Source: Croceibacterium sp. TMG7-5b_MA50
Lineage (GTDB): Bacteria > Pseudomonadota > Alphaproteobacteria > Sphingomonadales > Sphingomonadaceae
DNA length: 64,000 nt
Direction: 5' to 3'
Assembly (NCBI RefSeq): GCF_039830145.1
Contig: NZ_CP156082.1
Coordinates: forward strand, 1,382,001 to 1,446,000
Shown piece by piece: positions 1-9,061 of this stretch; positions within the stretch are counted from its first letter, which is position 1; every line of letters begins with the position of its first letter. The position numbers and the translations under genes were made by a program. The notes beneath the pieces are model-generated. The model saw only the letters and a program-made list of their open reading frames with translations. It was not told where the DNA came from and did no database searches.

Positions 1-35
1 ATCTGTCGCCCGTGCTGGCCCGGTCGCCGTCGCCG

Positions 36-2912
36 TCAGTCGAAGGTGTAGCGCACCCCCAGCGCAAAGGTGCGCGGCAGCAGCGTGGTACCCAGATTGT
101 GGGTGTCCTGCCCACCGGCATCCTCGAACTTGTAGTAGCTCTGCTGCAGTTCCTGCGTCAGGTTCACCGCATCGAAGGTGACCCCCAGCTCATCCGTGAC
201 TGCGACGGTCAACTGGAAGTCCAGGCTGCTTTCCGGCCGGCGCCACACCCCGATCGGATTGGCGAACAGGCGCGCCTCGTTGTTACTGAGGAACGCCTCG
301 CGCCAGACATAGCTGAGCCGCGCGCCCACCGGGCCGCGATCGTAAGCCAGGGTGACGTTGTACGACAGGTCGGACACGCCGAAGAACGAGCTCTCGTCTT
401 CCCCCACCACATTGCCGGCGGAATCGGTCAGCGGGATGTTCTGGTTGGAATCCAGGATCGTCAGGCTACCCTGTGCGCCCAGGCCGTTCAGCACGCCTGG
501 CAGCTCCGGGAACAGGATGAACCCGAGCTCCGCCCCTTCCAGCACGCCGTTGCTGGCGTTCTCCGGCCGGGTGACGGCGAACACGTTGGTGTTGAGGCCG
601 GTGCCGGGAATGGTCAGAACAGACGTGAACGGGACCACCAGACCGTCGATCTCCCGCCGGAACAGCGTACCGAAGATACCGGTGCTGCGATTGAAGTAAT
701 ATTCGATGCCGATGTCGTAATTCTTGGAGGTGGTCGGCTGCAGATTGGCGTTGCCGCTGGTACCGCTGCCACGGCCGATGCCGGTAAGATCGCCGACGAG
801 CTGCGGGAACGGGTTCAACTCGCCGAACGCCGGCTGGCGCAGCGTTTCGCCATAATTGAACCGAACACGGAGCTCTGGCGTGATATCCCAGCGCAGGGTC
901 AGCGATGGCAGGACCGCGTCGGTGCTGGCTTCCGCATCGGTGACGATGCCAGTCACCCGATCGGTAAAGGTAAGATCCCTGTCCACCTTCACGTACCGCA
1001 CGCCACCCTGCACCAGCATCGGGGCACCGAACAGGTCGATCTCCGTATCGAGCTGCAGATAGGCGGCCATGTTCTTCTCATTGATGTCAAAAACATCGAC
1101 CATGGTCAGGGCGTCGGTAAGCAGGATACCGGGATCAACACTGGAACGGTATAGCTCACGCACGAGATCGGTATTGTCGTAGATGAACTGACCATTGGGG
1201 ACCAGCCAGGATGTCGGCACGTTGGCCCGGCCCTGGAAGAAGTCCGAATTGGTCTGCTGCAGGTCCGGGGTCAGTTCGTTGAAGCGGACGGGAATACGCG
1301 GAGCGGTCGGCGTGACGCCGGCGCGGGTCAGCGCGGGCGCATCCTGCGTCCGGACGGAGTCCATCGCCTTGCGATCGTCGTAGCGGACGCCGAAGCGGAT
1401 CTCACCGTCGAAGAACTGCTCGAACTCCTGCATGGTGTCGAGATGCGCGGTGAAAGCGCTGCCCCTGGACCGGTTGGCGTTGTCGTAGAACTCTCCAACG
1501 GTCCACTGCGCGGGGTCGAGCAGAAGCGAATTGTCGTCAAAATTGTAAGCCGGGAAGCCGTCCCGTTCGTTGAAGTCGACGTTGATCTCGTTCGCCACGC
1601 GGTTCAGGCGCATGGCCAGAAACTGCGTGTTGAACTCGCTGTTCTGGTACGACAGGTCGGCCGTGACGTAGCCGGTGTCACCCGTCTCCCAACGGCCGTT
1701 CAGCGCATAGACGAAGCTGTCGGTGCGGCTCTTGGTGTAGTCGCCGCTCTGGAACCCGAAAACGCTGCCGACCGTGCGTGACTTGATGATGTTGGTCCCG
1801 TCGAATAGCTCGAAAGTGGAGCCGGGGTTAGGCCCCAGATCCTGCCACCAGTCCACGAAGGAGAAGAACAGACTGTTCATCGTGGTCTGCTCGAACCGGT
1901 TCCAGAAGAACTCCGCCGTGTAGGTGGAGGTGCTGTTAGGCGACCATTGCAGCGCGGCGCTGACCGCCGGCCGCTCCCGTTCACCCTGCACATCCGGGCT
2001 GAACACGGCGTCACGCGACAGATAGTATGGCGTGTCCACCCCACGCAGCCGGAAGGTGGAGCCCGCCTCCGTCGGCAGGCCCCGTTCAGTGCCCGGCTGC
2101 CATGCGCCAGTTTCGGGGAACACGCGCTGCAGCGGGGTGAACCCGGTGGCGGGCGGTGGATTCTCCGTTACGAACGGCACCATCGCGCCGGCGGTGATGC
2201 TCTGTTCACGGAAGTTGTTCTTCCAGTACGACCCGCTGACCAGCAGGCCCACTTCGCCGATCCCCGTTTCCCACCGGTCACTGACCAGGGCGCTGAGGTT
2301 CGGGTTGATGCTTTCGTCCTGCTCCAGATAGATGCCGCGGGCCAAGCCGCTGATGGCGAAGCCGTCGAAATCGAATGGGCGGCGGGTGAACACGTCGATC
2401 TGCCCGGCGATGCCGCTCTCGATCTGGCTGGCGGAACGCGTTTTGTAGACATCGATCCGCGAGACGAGGTTCGCGGGGATGTCCGCCAGCGAGAATGAGC
2501 GGCCCGAAGCGGTGAAGATGTTGCGCCCGTTCTGTGTGGTCAGCGCATCGCCCAGCCCGCGGATTGAGATGCCCTGCGCTTCGCCGGAGCCGCGGTTGGT
2601 GACCTGCACGCCGGTGATCCGCTGCAGCGCCTCGATCACGTTATTGTCCGGCAATTTACCGATGTCTTCTGACACAACCGAATCGACGATCTGCACGGAT
2701 TCGCGCTTCACATTCAATGCCCCGACAAGGCTGGCGCGTACGCCGGTGACGACGATCTCTTCGCCCTGAGCCTGCGGCGCCGTGTCATTTTCCGTCCGTG
2801 CGGTGCTGCCAGTGGCGGGGGATGGTTGGGATGCCTGCTGCGCCAGAGCCGGGTTGGCCAGCACCAACGCGCACGCAGACGCAGACAGCAGCAGCGAAGC
2901 TCTCTCGATCAT
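36..2912 (-). CDS. TonB-dependent outer membrane receptor, probably for arabino-oligosaccharides
   Basis: Outer membrane, TonB-energised uptake receptor of 958 residues. A signal peptide ends near residue 24 (PALA/QQ). A TonB-box-like EEIVVTG follows at about 51-57, then a plug domain with the usual EDIGKLPDNNVIEALQRITG-type segment. The C-terminal barrel ends in an aromatic strand (VRYTFD). The open frame extends 60 codons further upstream, but the ATG at 2912 has a strong GGGAGAGAG ribosome site and starts directly at the signal peptide, so I chose it. It is the last gene of the minus-strand arabinan block, 130 bp behind the GH27 gene, and has its own copy of the locus operator motif. The substrate is inferred from the neighbouring arabinan enzymes; the sequence itself only shows the receptor family. 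Confidence 0.93.
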   Translation of the reverse strand: MIERASLLLSASACALVLANPALAQQASQPSPATGSTARTENDTAPQAQGEEIVVTGVRASLVGALNVKRESVQIVDSVVSEDIGKLPDNNVIEALQRITGVQVTNRGSGEAQGISIRGLGDALTTQNGRNIFTASGRSFSLADIPANLVSRIDVYKTRSASQIESGIAGQIDVFTRRPFDFDGFAISGLARGIYLEQDESINPNLSALVSDRWETGIGEVGLLVSGSYWKNNFREQSITAGAMVPFVTENPPPATGFTPLQRVFPETGAWQPGTERGLPTEAGSTFRLRGVDTPYYLSRDAVFSPDVQGERERPAVSAALQWSPNSTSTYTAEFFWNRFEQTTMNSLFFSFVDWWQDLGPNPGSTFELFDGTNIIKSRTVGSVFGFQSGDYTKSRTDSFVYALNGRWETGDTGYVTADLSYQNSEFNTQFLAMRLNRVANEINVDFNERDGFPAYNFDDNSLLLDPAQWTVGEFYDNANRSRGSAFTAHLDTMQEFEQFFDGEIRFGVRYDDRKAMDSVRTQDAPALTRAGVTPTAPRIPVRFNELTPDLQQTNSDFFQGRANVPTSWLVPNGQFIYDNTDLVRELYRSSVDPGILLTDALTMVDVFDINEKNMAAYLQLDTEIDLFGAPMLVQGGVRYVKVDRDLTFTDRVTGIVTDAEASTDAVLPSLTLRWDITPELRVRFNYGETLRQPAFGELNPFPQLVGDLTGIGRGSGTSGNANLQPTTSKNYDIGIEYYFNRSTGIFGTLFRREIDGLVVPFTSVLTIPGTGLNTNVFAVTRPENASNGVLEGAELGFILFPELPGVLNGLGAQGSLTILDSNQNIPLTDSAGNVVGEDESSFFGVSDLSYNVTLAYDRGPVGARLSYVWREAFLSNNEARLFANPIGVWRRPESSLDFQLTVAVTDELGVTFDAVNLTQELQQSYYKFEDAGGQDTHNLGTTLLPRTFALGVRYTFD

Positions 2913-2948
2913 GTCTCTCTCCCTAATGGCTACTTTTGAGCCTTTCAT

Positions 2949-2959
2949 TACTCGGACAA
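2949..2959. promoter_or_regulatory. Candidate GntR operator upstream of the TonB receptor
   Basis: TACTCGGACAA lies 37 bp upstream of the receptor start codon. It shares ten leading bases (TACTCGGACA) with a site at 10201 and resembles the palindrome TAGTCCGACTA at 12476, read on the opposite strand. All fit the TNGTNNNACNA-like consensus of FadR-type GntR operators with at most one mismatch. The rest of the 130-bp gap (2913-3042) shows nothing else I can name. Confidence 0.5.
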
Positions 2960-3042
2960 CTACGACCGATTTGAGCCGCTCGCAAGCCGTTCTGCAGCAG
3001 GAAGAGAAATCGTCGAACTGGCTGTGGGACGTGCGTAAGTCT

Positions 3043-4401
3043 TCAAACCAGGCGCAGCAGCAATGCCCCATGCGGCTCGACCCGCTTGCCAAGCCGACCT
3101 TCCGCGATCGGCAGCGCGGTGCTGGCCCATATGTCGGTGGCGCTCTTTGCCGCGCTCAGCCCCACATCCGTCAGCGCAACCGACAAATCTTGCGGCTCCT
3201 TGTCCAAGTTGAACACGGCGAGCCACGCATGCACTCCGTCGGCACTGCGCGCGGTCCACACGCGCAAGCCGTCCTTCAGAAAGTGCGGACGATTGTCGTG
3301 GCTGGACTGGTTCAGCGCGATCACTGCGGGGTTGGTCAACAGCGCCAGCGTGGCATCGTCGAGGTGGCGCAGATCCCCGCCCATGATGAGCGGACTGCGG
3401 GCGATCGCCCACAGCGTCATCAGCGTCCGCTGCTCCGCCGGGGTGAAGCGGGTATCCCGCTCCCCGAGCGCGAGGCGCCCCAGCGGCAGCATGTCGGCAT
3501 CGGGCCAGCTACCCGGCGCGACATGCGGGTGCCAATTCTCCAGCCGGGTGAACTGCGCCTCCAGCATGCCCCAGTCATCCCAGAAATCGTCGGAGATGCG
3601 CCACATCTGCGCGTGGCGGCGCACATGGTCGGCGCGCGTCACCGGCGTCTCCCCCGGTGAAAGGCTCAGCACGATGGGTCGCCCGGCCCGGTCGATGGCC
3701 CGGTGCGCCGCCTCGATCTCCGCCGCATGCGCGTCATACGGGCGGCTCATGTCATCCATCTTTATGAAGTCGACGCCCCACTCGGCATATTGCCGGAAGA
3801 TCCCGTCATACCAGTCCTGCGCGCCGGGACGGCCCATGGCGACGCCGTACATGTCCGGGTTCCACGAACAGATGCTGGAGGTATCGGCGATCTCCGCCGC
3901 GCGCACGCCGCTACTGCCGAACACCGGCAGGTTCTGCATCACTGCGGCGCGCGGGATGCCGCGCATGACGTGGATGCCGAAGCGCAGGCCCAGCGCATGG
4001 ACCTGCTCCGCCAGCCGGGCGAAACCGCTGCCATCCGCGGCGGAGGGGAAGCGGTTGGGCGCGGGCTGCAACCGACCCCAGCGATCCATCGCGGGCTGCG
4101 GCCGGGCATTGTAGGTGTAGCTGCGCGCGTCCGGCTCATACCACTGGATATCGACGGTGAACACGTCGTAGCCCGCCGGCAGCAGCTTGTCCGCCATGAT
4201 GCGGGCTGTTTCCAGCGCCTGCTCCTCCGTGATGGTGGTGGCAAAGCTGTTCCAGCTGTTCCAGCCCATTGGCGGGGTCGGCGCCAGCGTAGCGGCGGCG
4301 GCGGGCACCTGCGCGCCTGTCGTCATCGAAGTCATCGCCATGGCGCCGGCCCCGGCGCCCCCTGCCCGCAGCAGGGTTCGCCGGTCCAGCGCCATCGTCA
4401 C
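3043..4401 (-). CDS. GH27 glycoside hydrolase, probable beta-L-arabinopyranosidase (or alpha-galactosidase)
   Basis: Secreted retaining glycosidase of 452 residues. It begins with a twin-arginine-like signal (DRRTLLRAGG). The GH27 barrel starts at PPMGWNSWNSF (about 43-53). The nucleophile is Asp216 in FIKMDD and the acid/base is Asp271 in WRISDD. Classical alpha-galactosidases carry Asp-Asp in the second barrel strand; here the pair is Asp84-Ile85 (VDIQWYEP). In the studied Geobacillus GH27 enzyme Abp an Ile at this place is linked to beta-L-arabinopyranose preference, which fits the arabinose locus. Translation probably starts at a GTG overlapping the upstream stop (GTGA); an ATG two codons later is the alternative. 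The catalytic assignment is firm, the substrate is inferred. Confidence 0.88.
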   Translation of the reverse strand: MTMALDRRTLLRAGGAGAGAMAMTSMTTGAQVPAAAATLAPTPPMGWNSWNSFATTITEEQALETARIMADKLLPAGYDVFTVDIQWYEPDARSYTYNARPQPAMDRWGRLQPAPNRFPSAADGSGFARLAEQVHALGLRFGIHVMRGIPRAAVMQNLPVFGSSGVRAAEIADTSSICSWNPDMYGVAMGRPGAQDWYDGIFRQYAEWGVDFIKMDDMSRPYDAHAAEIEAAHRAIDRAGRPIVLSLSPGETPVTRADHVRRHAQMWRISDDFWDDWGMLEAQFTRLENWHPHVAPGSWPDADMLPLGRLALGERDTRFTPAEQRTLMTLWAIARSPLIMGGDLRHLDDATLALLTNPAVIALNQSSHDNRPHFLKDGLRVWTARSADGVHAWLAVFNLDKEPQDLSVALTDVGLSAAKSATDIWASTALPIAEGRLGKRVEPHGALLLRLV

Positions 4402-5450
4402 GCGCCCAGGCTGGCGGGCAGCGGCCCGTTCGCCACAGGAGCGCCAAATTGCGGCACACCATCGGCGCTGTAGGTGAAGTACTGCACCCGCGTGTGGCGA
4501 TTGGGGTCGAGCAGCGGATCGCCCTCGATCTCCCGGTAGTCGCGTCCGTGATAGACCAGCACGTCACGCCCCGCCGCATCTACGGTGAAGCTGTTGTGCC
4601 CCGGACCGTACACGCTGTTTTCCGGGCTGGAGCGGAACACCGGCTCCGGCGACTTGGTCCAAACGGCCGGATCCATGATGTCGGCATCGTCGCGCGCGGT
4701 CAGCAGGCCTAGGCAATAGCGGTCATCGGTCGCGCTGGCGCTGTAGGTCATGAACAGGCGGCCGTTCCGGGCCAGGATCGCCGGTGCCTCCGCCACCTTG
4801 TAGCCGCGCACCTCCCACGGCAGCGTCGGCACGGTCAGGCGCGCCGGCGGCGCGGCAAAGGTCAGCGGGCTGGCCATCGGCGCGAGATAGAGGTTGGAAT
4901 TGGTATCGATCCCCGGCTCCTTCTGCGCCCACGCCATGTAGCGGGTGCCGCGATGGTGGAAGATCGTGCTGTCGAGGTTGAAGCTGTCCCACGGGGTTTG
5001 CAACTGCCCAAGGACAGTGAAGTCGCCTGCCATGGCATCGGCGCTGTCGGTGGCGACGGCATAGGTGCGGATGCGGAAAGGGTCCTCCCCGCCGCCGGCT
5101 GGCCCGGCAGCGAAATACATCACCCACTTGCCGTCGACCCAGTGCAGTTCGGGCGCCCACAGGAAGCCGGACATCGGCCCGCTCGCCTGATGGTGCCACA
5201 GCACCCGCTCCTCCGCCGTGGCGAGGCCCGCGATGGTGGCGGCGCGGCGCAGCACCAGGCGGTCATACTCGGGCACCGAACCGGTCATGTAGTACATGCC
5301 ATCCGTGTGGCGGAAGACCTGCGCGTCGGCACGGTTGCGTACCAGCGGATTGCCGGCGACGGCACCCCGCCCGTCGGGCATCGTGGTACAGGCGGCAAGG
5401 CCGCTGGCCGTGCTGCCGGCCAGGAACAGCCGGCGGGTCAGATGGATCAT
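4398..5450 (-). CDS. GH43 exo-alpha-1,5-L-arabinofuranosidase-like lipoprotein (GH43_26 type)
   Basis: 350-residue five-bladed propeller glycosidase that would release arabinose from the ends of 1,5-arabinan. The start at 5450 overlaps the preceding stop as ATGA and gives a lipoprotein signal with lipobox LAAC (Cys21) after RRLFLAG. Catalytic-type acidic residues are Asp42 (NRADAQVF), Asp159 (FNLDSTIF) and Glu220 (VAEAPAIL). The segment SVPEYDRLVLRRA is characteristic of the GH43_26 exo-arabinofuranosidases as I remember them. The open frame extends 19 codons upstream into the neighbour but lacks a signal there. It is the fifth gene of the block, between an endo-arabinanase and the GH27 enzyme. 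Confidence 0.85.
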   Translation of the reverse strand: MIHLTRRLFLAGSTASGLAACTTMPDGRGAVAGNPLVRNRADAQVFRHTDGMYYMTGSVPEYDRLVLRRAATIAGLATAEERVLWHHQASGPMSGFLWAPELHWVDGKWVMYFAAGPAGGGEDPFRIRTYAVATDSADAMAGDFTVLGQLQTPWDSFNLDSTIFHHRGTRYMAWAQKEPGIDTNSNLYLAPMASPLTFAAPPARLTVPTLPWEVRGYKVAEAPAILARNGRLFMTYSASATDDRYCLGLLTARDDADIMDPAVWTKSPEPVFRSSPENSVYGPGHNSFTVDAAGRDVLVYHGRDYREIEGDPLLDPNRHTRVQYFTYSADGVPQFGAPVANGPLPASLGA

Positions 5451-6496
5451 TCGCTCTCTCCCTTGTCGTCGATCCCGATCACCTGCGGCCAGCCATCCTC
5501 GCCCCAAGCGATGCGGCCGACCTGCAGCGTCGGGATGCCATTGTTCTGCTTGTCGTAAGCGTGCCAGACCAGGACGTCGGTTCCGTCCACGTCGCGCATC
5601 GCGCCGGCATGACCAGGGCCGCGAAATCGCTCCTGTTCCGGCAGGTCGGCGCGCAGCAGAATCGTGCCCCCGCCCTCCAGCATGCTGGAGCCGTCCTTGC
5701 CCAGGTAGGGCCCGGTGATCTCCTGCGCGCGGCCGACCACGGTGTAGTAGGTGCTGTTAGCGCCCTTGCAGCAGTAATCGTATGACGCGATCAGCCAGTA
5801 CCAGCCACCGTGATCGATGATGAATGGCGCCTCCACCGGCGCCGGCCCGCCCGCAGGTGCCGGGCGGCGGGCGATGGCGATCGGCTCCGCCGTGGTATCG
5901 GCCGGCTTGCCAGTGGCGGAATCCAGCCGGAAGAGCTTCAGCCCCGTCCAGAAACTGCCCAGCGCCAGCCAGTGATCGCCATCCCGATCCACCACGAAGT
6001 TGGGATCGATGGCGTTAAAGTCGGACTGCGGCGTGGACTGCACCACCAACCCCTCGTCCCGCCAGCCATAATCAGGACTTTTCGGGTCCAGCGTAGCGCT
6101 GGTGGCAAGGCCGATGGCCGATTGGTTGGAGCCGAAAGACGACACCGAATAGTACAGCCTATACCGCCCATTGACGTAGCTGATGTCGGGCGCCCACAGG
6201 TCCCGCGCCTTGGGCACCGCCTGCGTCGCCCAGGCGGGCAGCTCGGCGATCAGCGATGGCCCTGCAGTCCATTGTCGCAGGTCGGGCGAAGTGAGGCTCG
6301 GCACGAACCCCTCCTGCCCGCGCCTGCGTCCCGTGGCGAAGACGTAGTATGTGTCCCCTTCACGGATGACCACCGGGTCGTGCACCGGCGCGACATCGCC
6401 GGTCGGCACGCCGGGCGCCAACGGCACCGCAGTCTCCTGCGCCGCGGCCGGGCAGGCGAGCCATGCCAGCAGCGCTGCGGCAAGACCTGCGCGCAT
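5447..6496 (-). CDS. GH43 endo-alpha-1,5-L-arabinanase
   Basis: 349-residue secreted hydrolase that cuts the arabinan backbone. A signal peptide ends at AAA/QE near residue 20. The three GH43 catalytic acids are visible: Asp40 in VHDPVVI, Asp164 in NAIDPNF and Glu222 in VEAPFII. The later YDYCCKGANSTY stretch is typical of arabinanases of subfamily GH43_5. The start overlaps the GH51 stop as TGATG, and its own stop overlaps the next start as ATGA, so the three genes are translationally coupled. Confidence 0.88.
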   Translation of the reverse strand: MRAGLAAALLAWLACPAAAQETAVPLAPGVPTGDVAPVHDPVVIREGDTYYVFATGRRRGQEGFVPSLTSPDLRQWTAGPSLIAELPAWATQAVPKARDLWAPDISYVNGRYRLYYSVSSFGSNQSAIGLATSATLDPKSPDYGWRDEGLVVQSTPQSDFNAIDPNFVVDRDGDHWLALGSFWTGLKLFRLDSATGKPADTTAEPIAIARRPAPAGGPAPVEAPFIIDHGGWYWLIASYDYCCKGANSTYYTVVGRAQEITGPYLGKDGSSMLEGGGTILLRADLPEQERFRGPGHAGAMRDVDGTDVLVWHAYDKQNNGIPTLQVGRIAWGEDGWPQVIGIDDKGESE

Positions 6497-8097
6497 CAGC
6501 GCAGGTCCAGCATCACCACCGACTTGGCCGGCAGCGTCACCGTCAACGTATCGCCCTGCACACTCGCGCCGCTGAACGCGGCTGGCTGCACCGCTTCCGG
6601 CGCGTCGAACGTGTTCAGCGCCGTCATTGTGTCAGCGGTCAATACCCGGCCGCTGGCGGTGCCCGCCTGCAAACCCTGCAGCCGGACGGTGACGGTGGAT
6701 GGGCGGTCGGGATCAGCATTCGCCAGCCCCATATGCACAACGCCATCAGTGCCGCGGACCGCTGAGGCGCTGACCGCCGGCAGGATGGAGGCGCCGGCAG
6801 CATAGTAGGGCGACTGCACCTCCACCGGCAGCACGTTTCCGTCCATGTAGTCGCGGTACATGTGGAAGACATGATAGGTCGGCGTCAGCACCATCTTCGG
6901 ACCGTCGGTCAGGATCATGGCCTGCAGCACGTTCACCATCTGCGCTATCGCAGACATCTTCACCCGGTCGGCATGCTTGGCGAAGATGTTGAGGTGGATG
7001 GCAGCGACCAGCGCATCGCGTAGCGTGTTCTGCTGCCGCAGGAAGCCGGGCGTGGTACCAGGGTCCTGCGCATACCAGGTGCCCCATTCATCCACTGCCA
7101 GCCAGATGCGCTTGTCGGGATCGTACCGATCCATGATGGCCGTGTGCCGGGTGATGAGGTCGTCCATCCGATATGCCTCGGCCAGCGTCAGCGCCCAGCC
7201 ATTCGCATCGAAGTCGGTCGCGCTGGCGCGCGGCGGCCAGCCGCCCGGCACCGTGTAGTAATGGAGCGAGAGCGCGTCGATCTGGCGCGACGCCTCCCGG
7301 ATCAGCACCTCCGTCCAGTTGTAGTCGTCGACATTGGCGCCGGCGGCGATCTTCAGGATGCGCGTGCCGCGCGGTGCCTTGATGAAGGTGGCGTAGCGGC
7401 GCGTCAGGTCGGCGGCATATTCTGCCCGCATATTGCCCCCGCAGCCCCATAGCTCGTTGCCGACGCCGAAGTAGGGAACTGCCCACGGTTCGGGATGGCC
7501 GTTCGCCGCGCGTTCGTCCGCCAGGCTCCCGGCGGGCGCGGTCATGTATTCGATCCACTCGGCCATTTCCTGAGGCGTGCCGTTGCCGACATTGCCCGCG
7601 ACGTAGGCCTCCGCGCCAAGCAGTTCGACCAAGTCCATGAACTCATGGGTGCCCACCGTGTTGGGCTCAGTCACGCCGCCCCAATGGGTGTTGATCTTGA
7701 CTGGCCGGTCGCGCTTGGGCCCGATCCCCTCGCGCCAATGATACTCGTCGGCGAAGCAGCCGCCCGGCCAGCGGACCACCGGCACGCGCAACTCGCGCAG
7801 GGCGCCGATCACATCGTCGCGGAAGCCGCGCGTGCTGGGGATGGCGCGATCGTTGCCGACCCACAGCCCGCCATAGATGCCAGTCCCCAGATGCTCCGCA
7901 AACTGGGTGAAGATGCGCTTGTCGTAGACCGGACCGGGCGTGTCCGCGCGCACGGTGATCGTAGCGGTTCCCGCCGCCGGAAGCGACGGAACAGCCGGAC
8001 GCTGCGCCGCATCCTGCGCCATGGCAGGCGACAGGATGGCGAGCGGCGTCGCGGCCAGCAGCAACGCGGTGGCGAGGCGGCGGCAGGTTCTCAGCAT
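6496..8097 (-). CDS. GH51 alpha-L-arabinofuranosidase
   Basis: 533-residue secreted glycosidase releasing terminal alpha-L-arabinofuranose. The signal peptide ends at PAMA/QD (about 27). The acid/base Glu215 lies in GVGNELWGCGG and the nucleophile Glu337 in LAVDEWGTWY, followed by a C-terminal beta domain. The frame is open for 128 more codons upstream but that part overlaps the dehydrogenase gene. The ATG at 8097 has a GGAGAG ribosome site and begins the signal peptide. A 34-bp gap separates it from the upstream sugar dehydrogenase. Confidence 0.92.
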   Translation of the reverse strand: MLRTCRRLATALLLAATPLAILSPAMAQDAAQRPAVPSLPAAGTATITVRADTPGPVYDKRIFTQFAEHLGTGIYGGLWVGNDRAIPSTRGFRDDVIGALRELRVPVVRWPGGCFADEYHWREGIGPKRDRPVKINTHWGGVTEPNTVGTHEFMDLVELLGAEAYVAGNVGNGTPQEMAEWIEYMTAPAGSLADERAANGHPEPWAVPYFGVGNELWGCGGNMRAEYAADLTRRYATFIKAPRGTRILKIAAGANVDDYNWTEVLIREASRQIDALSLHYYTVPGGWPPRASATDFDANGWALTLAEAYRMDDLITRHTAIMDRYDPDKRIWLAVDEWGTWYAQDPGTTPGFLRQQNTLRDALVAAIHLNIFAKHADRVKMSAIAQMVNVLQAMILTDGPKMVLTPTYHVFHMYRDYMDGNVLPVEVQSPYYAAGASILPAVSASAVRGTDGVVHMGLANADPDRPSTVTVRLQGLQAGTASGRVLTADTMTALNTFDAPEAVQPAAFSGASVQGDTLTVTLPAKSVVMLDLR

Positions 8098-8131
8098 TGG
8101 TAACTCTCCGCTGTATGTTTTTGGTATCAGG

Positions 8132-9061
8132 TCAGTCGTGGAACTCTTCCACCGTGTGGATCTCACCCCGCAGGAATGCGTCGGCAACCAGTTGCAGCGG
8201 CCGTACATCGGCTTCACTGCGGCCGGCTGCCACCAGTTCGGCGAAGCGGGCGTAAAGGCCGGGATATTCCCGGTCCGGCGCGCGCATTTCCTCGCCATCC
8301 AGCACCAGCACCGCGCCCCCTTCGCTGAGGCGCAGCGGACCGGCATCGGTCTCCACGTCGATGTCCCAGCTTTGCGGGCCGGTTTGGCGGAAGTCGAAAT
8401 CGGCGGAGACGGGCACCCCGCCGCCCGACCGGAACTGGATGCGCGCAGCGATCGGGCTGGCGCAATTGGCCGGCCGTTCAAGCACCGCCTCCGTCAAGAA
8501 GAAGTGCCACGGCAGGATTTGCGTTGCGATGGAGAGGGCGTTGATGCCGGGATCGAACACGCCCAGGCCGCCGGCTTCCCAGATCCAGTGCTGACCGGGA
8601 TGCCACACACGAACATCCTCCCGCCAGGTGATGGTGACACCGGTGATGGCCTTGTCGGCTAGCCACTCCTCCGCCCGCGCGACGCCGGCGGCGAAGCGGG
8701 AGTGCCAGCTGGCGAACAGCGTCCGGCCGGCCTTGTCCGCCTCCGCCTGCAGCGCGGCCACCTCCGACACGGTAGCGCCCGGCGGCTTCTCCAGGAAGAC
8801 GTGCAGCCCCCCTGCCAGCGCCTGATGTGCCAAATCGTAACGGACCTGCGGCGGGGTACACAGCGCCACGGCGTCAATCGACGGGCCCTCTGCCAGCAGC
8901 GTGTCCAGCGTATCAAACGTCGGCACGCCGTCGACATGGACGTGGCTGCGACTGACGAGCGCAACCAGTTCAAACCGGGGATCGGCGGCAATGGCGGGCA
9001 GATGCTGGTCGCGCGCGATCTTGCCCACGCCAACAATGGCGATGCGGATCGGGTCGGCCAC
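8132..9061 (-). CDS. Gfo/Idh/MocA-family L-arabinose / D-galactose 1-dehydrogenase
   Basis: 309-residue NAD(P)-dependent sugar dehydrogenase that would oxidise L-arabinose (and probably D-galactose) to the lactone, the first step of the non-phosphorylative pathway. The Rossmann motif GVGKIARDQHLPAI is at 11-24 and the catalytic Lys92 lies in EKPPGATVSE, a signature of the galactose/arabinose 1-dehydrogenase branch. The start is GTG, directly abutting the TAA of the upstream gene, with a GGGAG ribosome site inside that gene. The position between a keto-deoxy-arabonate dehydratase and arabinan hydrolases favours arabinose as the physiological substrate. Confidence 0.85.
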   Translation of the reverse strand: MADPIRIAIVGVGKIARDQHLPAIAADPRFELVALVSRSHVHVDGVPTFDTLDTLLAEGPSIDAVALCTPPQVRYDLAHQALAGGLHVFLEKPPGATVSEVAALQAEADKAGRTLFASWHSRFAAGVARAEEWLADKAITGVTITWREDVRVWHPGQHWIWEAGGLGVFDPGINALSIATQILPWHFFLTEAVLERPANCASPIAARIQFRSGGGVPVSADFDFRQTGPQSWDIDVETDAGPLRLSEGGAVLVLDGEEMRAPDREYPGLYARFAELVAAGRSEADVRPLQLVADAFLRGEIHTVEEFHD

